From contig NZ_LT629750.1 of NCBI RefSeq assembly GCF_900105125.1, positions 5,173,001 through 5,237,000 on the forward strand: 64,000 nt of DNA. The letters run 5' to 3'. A program made the position numbers and the translations under genes. This document shows positions 58,122 to 64,000 of the stretch, in pieces; position 1 is the first letter of the stretch; every line of letters starts with the position of its first letter. The notes under the pieces were generated by a model. That model did not search any database, had not been told where the DNA came from, and saw nothing but the letters and a program-made list of their open reading frames with translations. The DNA is from Bradyrhizobium canariense. GTDB taxonomy: Bacteria; Pseudomonadota; Alphaproteobacteria; Rhizobiales; Xanthobacteraceae.

Positions 58122-59495
58122 CTAGTAAGTCAGCTCGGCAATCGCAATCCTGTTTTCCGATGCCGGCCAGGCCCGCGCCACAATCCGCTCCTGATTGAAC
58201 AGGGCTGCAACCGGCCGTCCGATGTCCGCCGTCGACAACCGCAACGTGCTGACCGAATCCGTCGGCACACCCGGCTTCACGTCCGTTGGCTCCTTGCCGT
58301 CGAACAGCACGACGTCGCGCGGCAAACCCATATATCCGCGCGGCCGCGACATCATGGCGACAGCACCGGCGCCGGCATCGCCGGTTCCCAGCGGGCGGGC
58401 GGCGCGCAGATGCACGATATCGGATGAGCGCGGAAACGGCGAACGGTAGAAATGCGTGGTGGTCGAACCCGCCGCTGTCAGCACGATTTCCAGATACCAG
58501 GACGGATCAACCTGTGCCGGCCCCCAGCGTCCGTCCGCGCCGGTCTTCGAGCTGTGCACGGCATCGCCGATGCGTTCGCCGGTTCCGGCAGAGACGCGAT
58601 ACACTTCGACTGCTGCGTCCGTCACCGGACGGTTGGTGGGAACGCCGCCGGGCGTGCCGGTGACGAGGCCGCTCAGTTTGATGGAGGTCTCCGGCACGAT
58701 CACCATCCATTCCGGTTCGCGGCCGGCAATGAATTTATAGATCTCGCGGAACGCGCGCGGCGAAAATGCCGTCTCACGGTGATCGACGGCGCCGAGCACG
58801 AGATTGGTCGCGCCCTTCAGCGCCGGTCCTTCCGCGGTGACACCGGTTGGCGTACCGGGCTTGCCGACGAAGCGGCCATCGGCCTGTGCGTATTTGTCCA
58901 TGCCGTCGCTGCGCAGCGTGAGGAATGAAGTACCTGGCGTCACCTCGCTCTCGCCCTCGTTGAGCCCGCGCAGGAACGGGCCGCAGCCGTTGAACTCGTT
59001 GCCAAGGCCCTGTTCCCAATCATAGACGCCATGGTTGGGAACCCCGCACAGCACGGCATGGCTGACATCGCCGGCCCCGCCGTTTTTGATGTAGCTGCGA
59101 ACGCAATAGCCGCCCCGCGAATTGGCGACGAGGGCGACCCGCGTAGCACCAGTGCCGCGCTTCAAGGCCGCGATGGCCTCACCAAGTTCGCGGCGCTGGT
59201 CTTCGGTCGAGGATTTATTCGGCTCAGGCTTGGAGTCGTCGGTTCGCGCCAGCGGATCGGTGAAGTTGATCGCCAGCATGCGGTCGTGTGGAATGCCGTT
59301 CGATTCCATGCGCCACAGCGTGGTCAGCCACAGCGCGGCGTGGTCGCCATTGCCGTGTACGAACAGGATCGGCGGAACCCCGGCAACCGCTGGCGCAGCA
59401 GGGGTCGCTTGCGCGAAAGCGGCTCTGGCGAAGCTGCCGGCTGCCAAGGGCAACGCGGAGGCGCCTTTCAAGATCGTCCGCCGTGATAGCCTCAT
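58122..59495 (-). CDS. Tat-exported alpha/beta hydrolase with C-terminal extension
   Basis: A 457-residue protein from the ATG at 59495 (GGGAGG upstream). LSRRTILKGASALPLAAGSFARAAFA is a twin-arginine signal. The catalytic part has PPILFVHGNGDHAALW, and a nucleophile elbow VANSRGGY with S116 (N-S-R-G rather than G-x-S-x-G). The C-terminal half is a beta-rich module (LSGLVTGTPGGVPTNRPVTDAAVEVYRV, then THFYRSPFPRSSDIVHLRAARPLG). It resembles lipase/depolymerase-like periplasmic enzymes. Substrate not known; heads the P450-cyclase operon. Confidence 0.8.
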   Translation of the reverse strand: MRLSRRTILKGASALPLAAGSFARAAFAQATPAAPAVAGVPPILFVHGNGDHAALWLTTLWRMESNGIPHDRMLAINFTDPLARTDDSKPEPNKSSTEDQRRELGEAIAALKRGTGATRVALVANSRGGYCVRSYIKNGGAGDVSHAVLCGVPNHGVYDWEQGLGNEFNGCGPFLRGLNEGESEVTPGTSFLTLRSDGMDKYAQADGRFVGKPGTPTGVTAEGPALKGATNLVLGAVDHRETAFSPRAFREIYKFIAGREPEWMVIVPETSIKLSGLVTGTPGGVPTNRPVTDAAVEVYRVSAGTGERIGDAVHSSKTGADGRWGPAQVDPSWYLEIVLTAAGSTTTHFYRSPFPRSSDIVHLRAARPLGTGDAGAGAVAMMSRPRGYMGLPRDVVLFDGKEPTDVKPGVPTDSVSTLRLSTADIGRPVAALFNQERIVARAWPASENRIAIAELTY

Positions 59496-59634
59496 GTGGT
59501 GACCTCCCGTTATTTTTCAGCGGCTTAATCGTGCCGCCGCCCCGCTGATAGCCGCCTGAGCACTGGACAGCCAAGGACTTTCGCAGGCATCACTTAGGAC
59601 CGTGGGGAATCAGGCGCCTGCGATAGCAGGCCAG

Positions 59635-61332
59635 ATGGAACGGGATATGACGAACCGGCCGGAGCTCGCCACGTTTGCCCCCGACAGCATCACGGCTCCG
59701 CTGCGGCATCCGGTGTTCCGGCGGATTTGGCTGGCGAGCCTGCTTTCCAACCTTGGCCTGCTGATCCAGGGCGTCGGCGCCGCCTGGGCGATGACGCAAA
59801 TGACGTCCTCCGCCGACAAGGTGGCGCTGGTACAGACCGCTCTAATGTTGCCGGTGATGCTGATCTCGATGCCGGCCGGCGCGATCGCCGATATGCATGA
59901 CCGGCGCATCGTCGCCCTGATCTCGCTATCGATCTCGCTTTCCGGCGCCACCGCGCTCGCGGTGCTGTTCTGGCTCGGGCTGGTCAAACCGGAAATTTTG
60001 CTGGCGCTGTGCTTTGTGGTCGGCAGCGGCATGGCGCTGTTCGGCCCGGCCTGGCAATCCTCCGTCAGCGAGCAGGTGCCGGCGGAAACGCTGCCGTCGG
60101 CGGTGGCGCTGAACGGCATCAGCTACAATATCGCACGCAGTTTCGGCCCCGCGATCGGCGGCATCATCGTCGCCAGTGCGGGCGCGGTCGCCGCCTTCGC
60201 CGCCAATGCGGTGTTATACTTGCCGCTCTTCACGGTGCTGTTTCTGTGGCGCCGCACCACCGCGCCGTCGCGCCTTCCCCGCGAGCGTCTCAACCGCGCC
60301 ATTGTCTCGGGCGTACGCTACATCGCCAATTCGCCCTCGATCCGCATCGTGCTGGCGCGAACGCTGGTGATGGGCGTGATCGGGGGTTCGGTGTCGGCGC
60401 TGATGCCGCTGGTTGCGCGCGACCTTTTGCACGGCGGCGCCCAGACTTACGGAATCATGCTCGGCGCCTTCGGCGTCGGCGCGGTGATCGGCGCGCTCAA
60501 CATTGCCGAACTGCGCAAGCGAATGACCAGCGAAGCGGCAGTGCGCGCCTGCGCGTTATCGATGGGCGGCGCGATCGTGGCAGTTGCGCTGAGCCGCGAA
60601 CCGGTGCTGACCGCGGCCGCACTGGTGATTGCCGGCGCGGTCTGGATGCTGGCGGTCGCCTTATTCAACATCGGTGTGCAGCTCTCCGCGCCGCGCTGGG
60701 TGGCCGGCCGCTCGCTCGCGGCCTTCCAGGCATCGATCTCCGGCGGCATCGCGCTGGGAAGCTGGGGCTGGGGACGGCTGACCGACGCCGCCGGCGTGGA
60801 AACGGCGCTGTTGGTTTCCGGCGCGCTGATGTTCGTTTCGCCGCTGCTTGGACTTTGGCTGCCGATGCCGCGGGTCGGCGCCCGTGACGAGGATGCGGAA
60901 GTGTTGGCCGATCCCGAGGTGCGGCTTTCGCTGACCGGACGCAGCGGACCGCTGGTGGTCGAGATCGAATATCGCGTCGCGCAGGAAAACGCCCGCGCCT
61001 TCCATAACGTGATGCAGAACGTGCAGCTCAGCCGGCAGCGCAACGGCGCCTATGGCTGGTCGATCGCGCGCGATATCGCCGACCCCGAACTGTGGACCGA
61101 GCGCTATCATTGCCCGACCTGGCTCGATTACCTGCGGCAACGCAACCGCCCGACCCAATCCGAGCGCGCACTGCATCAGCGCGCGATGGATTTTCATCTC
61201 GGCCCGGATCCGGTGCGCGTCCGCCGCATGCTGGAACGCCCGTTCGGATCGGTGCGCTGGAAGGAAGACACGCCCGACCGCGCCACGAGCGAGGTTCTGC
61301 CGGTCGTCAACGCCGCGAGTGGCAGCACATGA
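59635..61332 (+). CDS. MFS exporter with C-terminal ABM-like domain (MFS_3/TMP family)
   Basis: A 565-residue protein from the ATG at 59635; in-frame alternatives 59602 (GTG) and 59647. Twelve membrane segments over the first 410 residues with FRRIWLASLLSNLGLLIQGVGAAWAMTQM and GPAWQSSVSEQVPAETLPSAVALNGISYNIARSFGPAIGG, typical of the EntS/TMP-type exporter branch. About 130 cytoplasmic residues follow, with EIEYRVAQENARAFHNVMQNVQLSRQRNGAYGWSIARD resembling an antibiotic-biosynthesis-monooxygenase fold. Substrate unknown. Confidence 0.9.
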   Translation: MERDMTNRPELATFAPDSITAPLRHPVFRRIWLASLLSNLGLLIQGVGAAWAMTQMTSSADKVALVQTALMLPVMLISMPAGAIADMHDRRIVALISLSISLSGATALAVLFWLGLVKPEILLALCFVVGSGMALFGPAWQSSVSEQVPAETLPSAVALNGISYNIARSFGPAIGGIIVASAGAVAAFAANAVLYLPLFTVLFLWRRTTAPSRLPRERLNRAIVSGVRYIANSPSIRIVLARTLVMGVIGGSVSALMPLVARDLLHGGAQTYGIMLGAFGVGAVIGALNIAELRKRMTSEAAVRACALSMGGAIVAVALSREPVLTAAALVIAGAVWMLAVALFNIGVQLSAPRWVAGRSLAAFQASISGGIALGSWGWGRLTDAAGVETALLVSGALMFVSPLLGLWLPMPRVGARDEDAEVLADPEVRLSLTGRSGPLVVEIEYRVAQENARAFHNVMQNVQLSRQRNGAYGWSIARDIADPELWTERYHCPTWLDYLRQRNRPTQSERALHQRAMDFHLGPDPVRVRRMLERPFGSVRWKEDTPDRATSEVLPVVNAASGST

Positions 61333-61336
61333 TTTC

Positions 61337-61435
61337 CGTCATTCCGCGACACGCGTCTTGGCGTGGACCCGGAATCTGAAAGTTATGGTGAGAGATTCCG
61401 GGTTTGCTCGCTTTGCTCAGCCCCCCGCAATGACC
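61337..61435. repeat. CGTCATTCCG...GCAATGACC dispersed repeat
   Basis: About 99 bp of the same general type as 46214 and 50331, less perfectly matched. Non-coding, between two convergent genes. Confidence 0.7.
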
Positions 61436-61445
61436 ACAGGGTCAA

Positions 61446-61667
61446 TTACTGCCCGTGCTCGACCAGGACTTTTTCGCAGGCCTTGCTGATCCGGCCGCGG
61501 TGTTCCTTCAGGCACGCCAGCACGGCGGAATCGCCGTCATTCATCACGGCGCGGCAGTGACGAACCACGTCACGCGCGCAGGCATCGTGCCCTTGCTGTT
61601 GTGCCGAGGCTGCTGAAGTCAGCAGAACAAATGGAACAAGCGGAACGAACAAAAGAAATCTGGCCAT
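61446..61667 (-). CDS. Small secreted cysteine-rich-repeat protein
   Basis: A 73-residue protein from the ATG at 61667 (GAGGA upstream). Signal peptide MARFLLFVPLVPFVLLTSAASA. The mature part carries CARDVVRHC, LACLKEHRGRISKAC, a single unit of the Cys-rich repeat (PF00839 type, as in Golgi Cys-rich proteins). Four cysteines could form two disulfides. Function not known. Confidence 0.8.
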   Translation of the reverse strand: MARFLLFVPLVPFVLLTSAASAQQQGHDACARDVVRHCRAVMNDGDSAVLACLKEHRGRISKACEKVLVEHGQ

Positions 61668-61945
61668 CGTTATATATCCTCGCACGCGTCAATTCGACGC
61701 GATCCAATTCCGGCATCTCAATCGTGTCAATGCGTTGCCTGCGCTTTGGATCGCCGCCGCAGTGAAAATTGCCTGGCCGGGCCGGCCGTGTTGGCAGGAC
61801 GTTAACGTCTATTTCTCATTAATGACAGTGACGCGAGAGCCGGATGCGGCAGGGAACATTTGCGGGTCGTCCACTGGACGACATTTCAAACCAGGCCGCG
61901 ACCCCGGTTCCGACAATAACTCTGTGTGTTGAGAAAGAGTAAACG

Positions 61946-62989
61946 ATGCGTAACGCGCTGGGCCTGATGTTGGCGAGTGTTGTTTCGGCGGCTCTGATCG
62001 CCGCCGTCTGGTACTGGACGTCATCGCCGCACGCTCAACTGGCATCGGCTCCCGCCACCGTGACTGCCGCGCAGGCCGAACGGCTTCCGGCGGCGGCGGC
62101 GGCTGAAGATACGGTCGACGTCACCGCCGCCATCCCGGGCAAACCCGCAGCCCCCTCGCCCGCAGCAGCCCAATCTGTTGTTACCGCACAGCCGGCCGCG
62201 CCTTGCGCCAATCCGGACGCGCTTGGCGTCAGCCGTGTCGTGGAAGTCGACACCACGGGTGGACCGGGTTTCGGCTTCGAGCATTTCAAGCAGCTCGATT
62301 TTCTGACTGACAAGGAAGTGGTGCTGACCTTCGACGACGGTCCGTGGCCCGGCAATACGCCGGCGGTACTCAAGGCGCTCGCCGACCAGTGCACCAAGGC
62401 GGTGTTTTTCTCGATCGGCAAACACGCGACCTATCATCCGGAGATTCTCAAGCAGGTCGCCGCGGCCGGCCACACCGTCGGCACGCATACCTGGTCGCAC
62501 GCCAACCTCAACAGCAAGAAGCTGACGGAGCAGCAGGTCAAGGACGAAATCGAAAAGGGCTTTAGCGCCGTGAAGCTGGCGCTCGGCGCGGCGCCGGCTC
62601 CGTTCTTCCGCTTCCCGGAGCTGCAGCATAACCCCGCGGCGATGGCCTATCTTGGCCAGCGCAACGTCGCGATCTTCTCCTGCGACCTCGATTCATTCGA
62701 CTTCAGGAAAGCCAGTACGCCGGACAAAGTCGTGGAAACGGTCATGACCAAGCTCGACAAGCAAGGCAAAGGCATCATCCTGATGCACGACTTCCAGAAG
62801 CATACCGCCGAAGCGCTGCCCGAATTGCTGCGCCGTCTGAAAGCCGGCGGCTACAAGGTGGTGCAGATGAAAGCCAAGGCGCCGCTGGAAACGCTCGCGG
62901 AATATGACGAGTTGATGCTCAAGGACGCCAAGGTTCCGGTCTCCAGCACGCGGCCGGTCAATAGCGTGGTGCAGACCGTTTCGAAGTAA
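61946..62989 (+). CDS. Polysaccharide deacetylase family protein (CE4)
   Basis: A 347-residue protein with an N-terminal membrane or signal segment (LGLMLASVVSAALIAAVWYW). A Pro/Ala linker is followed by a NodB-like domain: VVLTFDDGPWPGNTP (catalytic Asp pair), IGKHATYHPEILKQVAAAGHTVGTHTWSHANL (His-x3-His zinc motif), FFRFPELQHNPAAM and GIILMHDFQKHTAEALPELL. It deacetylates a glycan, possibly peptidoglycan or an exopolysaccharide. Confidence 0.95.
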   Translation: MRNALGLMLASVVSAALIAAVWYWTSSPHAQLASAPATVTAAQAERLPAAAAAEDTVDVTAAIPGKPAAPSPAAAQSVVTAQPAAPCANPDALGVSRVVEVDTTGGPGFGFEHFKQLDFLTDKEVVLTFDDGPWPGNTPAVLKALADQCTKAVFFSIGKHATYHPEILKQVAAAGHTVGTHTWSHANLNSKKLTEQQVKDEIEKGFSAVKLALGAAPAPFFRFPELQHNPAAMAYLGQRNVAIFSCDLDSFDFRKASTPDKVVETVMTKLDKQGKGIILMHDFQKHTAEALPELLRRLKAGGYKVVQMKAKAPLETLAEYDELMLKDAKVPVSSTRPVNSVVQTVSK

Positions 62990-63120
62990 AAGCCTCGCCA
63001 GGCGGCGAGCCGCACGAGCGCGAGACTTAAAAAGCGCCGCTGGATTTGTCCGGGGGTGTCTTTTGTTTTGGCCTTACCGGTAAACTCCGTGCCGAAGCTC
63101 AGATCCAGCGGTCCCATGAC

Positions 63121-64000
63121 ATGATTTCTTTGGTTTGGCAGGTCAAGACGGCCTGGGCGCGGCCCGGCTCGGATCGATTCGCGGCGATTGTTGTTTTTGC
63201 GCTGCTGGTCGCCGCCTCGCTTCTCCCCGTGCTACTGACGCCCATTCCGGCGATGGTTGATTATCCCAATCACCTCGCCCGCATGTACATTCTGAGCCAG
63301 AACGGCACGCCCGATGCCAACCCGTATTACGAGGTGGCCTGGGCGCTCTATCCCAATCTGGCGATGGATTTGCTGATCCCGCAGATGGCGCGGCTGATCA
63401 GCGTCGAAAATGCCACCCGGCTGTTTCTGCTCTTGAGCCAATTATTGATCGTCGGCGGTGCGCTTGGGCTCGAACGTGTCGTGAAGGGGCGTCTCCATCT
63501 TGCCGGCTTCGCGGCGCTCATGTTCCTCTACTGCCTGCCGTTTACTTGGGGCTTCGTGAATTTCGAATTCGGTCTGGGCGTCGCGCTCTGGGGTATCGCT
63601 GCTTATCTGATGGTGGCGGAGCGCGCATTGCCGGTGCGTTTCATCGTCAACGCGGTTTTCGTCACGGCGCTGTTTGCGGCGCATTTCTTTTCGCTCGGCG
63701 TCTATGGCGCGACGCTTGGGTTCTATGAGCTGTGGCGCGCCTGCGAGCGGAAAGTGCCGTATCGCGACGCCGCGTTGCGGCTTGTGACGCTTGCAATACC
63801 AGCGGTGGCACTTTTCGGGGTCATGCAATTGACCGCCGGCTCGATCGGAAGCGAGGGCACAACTTGGCTTTTTGAATTCAAGCCGCTCTGGCTCTTTCGT
63901 ATTATGAACGGCTACAATATGACGGTGTCGGCGGCGAGCGCGCTGGCACTGATGGCGTTGCTGTATTTCGCAGCCAGACGCGGCGTTCTAAAGCTCGAGC
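63121..64000 (+). CDS. Multi-pass membrane protein, GT-C-like (3' end cut by window)
   Basis: The frame from the ATG at 63121 is open to the window edge (293 codons). A first helix (RFAAIVVFALLVAASLLPVLL) is followed by TPIPAMVDYPNHLARMYIL, an extracytoplasmic acidic loop of the kind that carries the catalytic Asp in GT-C glycosyltransferases. At least six more helices follow. It may transfer a sugar from a lipid carrier. Not recognised at family level; start has no strong ribosome-binding site. Confidence 0.75.
   Translation, partial: MISLVWQVKTAWARPGSDRFAAIVVFALLVAASLLPVLLTPIPAMVDYPNHLARMYILSQNGTPDANPYYEVAWALYPNLAMDLLIPQMARLISVENATRLFLLLSQLLIVGGALGLERVVKGRLHLAGFAALMFLYCLPFTWGFVNFEFGLGVALWGIAAYLMVAERALPVRFIVNAVFVTALFAAHFFSLGVYGATLGFYELWRACERKVPYRDAALRLVTLAIPAVALFGVMQLTAGSIGSEGTTWLFEFKPLWLFRIMNGYNMTVSAASALALMALLYFAARRGVLKLE

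Overview
The window is about 64 kb of GC-rich chromosome that reads as a Bradyrhizobium or a very close relative (Nitrobacteraceae, Alphaproteobacteria). The malonyl-CoA synthetase is very close to the Rhodopseudomonas palustris MatB I remember. sdhCDAB, YggT-DUF167-FolD and the LeuD/Asd/LeuB neighbourhood have the layout I associate with this group. Several intergenic repeat families look typical of Bradyrhizobium, and one promoter has the EcfG general-stress form. It is dense, ordinary core chromosome. I see no phage, insertion sequence, CRISPR array, plasmid origin or integrative element.

Layout. 1-9.7 kb: two related small Gly/His-tailed secreted proteins, a zincin-type metallopeptidase, leuD, a glycosyltransferase, a CitE-like CoA-ester lyase, a beta-carbonic anhydrase, a UPF0114 membrane protein, asd and leuB. 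9.8-18.6 kb: an MFS transporter, a YedY/YedZ-like molybdopterin oxidoreductase pair, a fasciclin-domain protein, an SDR, matB with a DUF3658 protein, and a TauE exporter with an ABC substrate-binding protein. 18.8-26.8 kb: sdhCDAB, a hybrid histidine kinase, an FkbM methyltransferase, a VOC protein, and an EcfG-type promoter driving a flavin-split-barrel stress protein with a short proline-rich ORF. 27-34 kb: an OmpA protein with a long Pro/Ala region, then type-2 argG, a PAP2 phosphatase, a membrane protein, rlmN and an IalB-like protein, all on the minus strand. 34-43 kb: an SDR divergent from a quinone oxidoreductase, a Sel1-like protein, two TAXI-type solute-binding proteins, YkvA, PhhB and PhoD. 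42.6-52.3 kb: a response regulator divergent from a Crp/Fnr regulator, typA, an amine-oxidase-like flavoprotein, a hydrolase/DCC pair, a GNAT acetyltransferase, ppa, folD-DUF167-yggT and tRNA-Ala(CGC). 52.5-64 kb: a glutamine amidotransferase, an SDR, a TerB-like protein, a hydrolase-P450-cyclase operon, an MFS exporter, a Cys-rich secreted protein, a polysaccharide deacetylase and the start of a membrane protein cut by the window end.

How the genes work together. Leucine synthesis (leuD, leuB), the aspartate-family entry (asd), arginine synthesis (argG), one-carbon metabolism (folD), pyrophosphate removal (ppa) and respiration (sdhCDAB) are the core. Around them sit periplasmic and envelope functions and several regulators. 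The most interesting items are two gene relics: a 28-residue type-1 argG tail beside an intact type-2 argG, and an enoyl-CoA hydratase tail beside tRNA-Ala. Also worth attention are orphan TAXI proteins without TRAP membrane subunits, a perfect 16-bp palindrome between two divergent regulators, and a Tat hydrolase-P450-DUF5939 cyclase operon. I did not find a clearly new multi-gene system.
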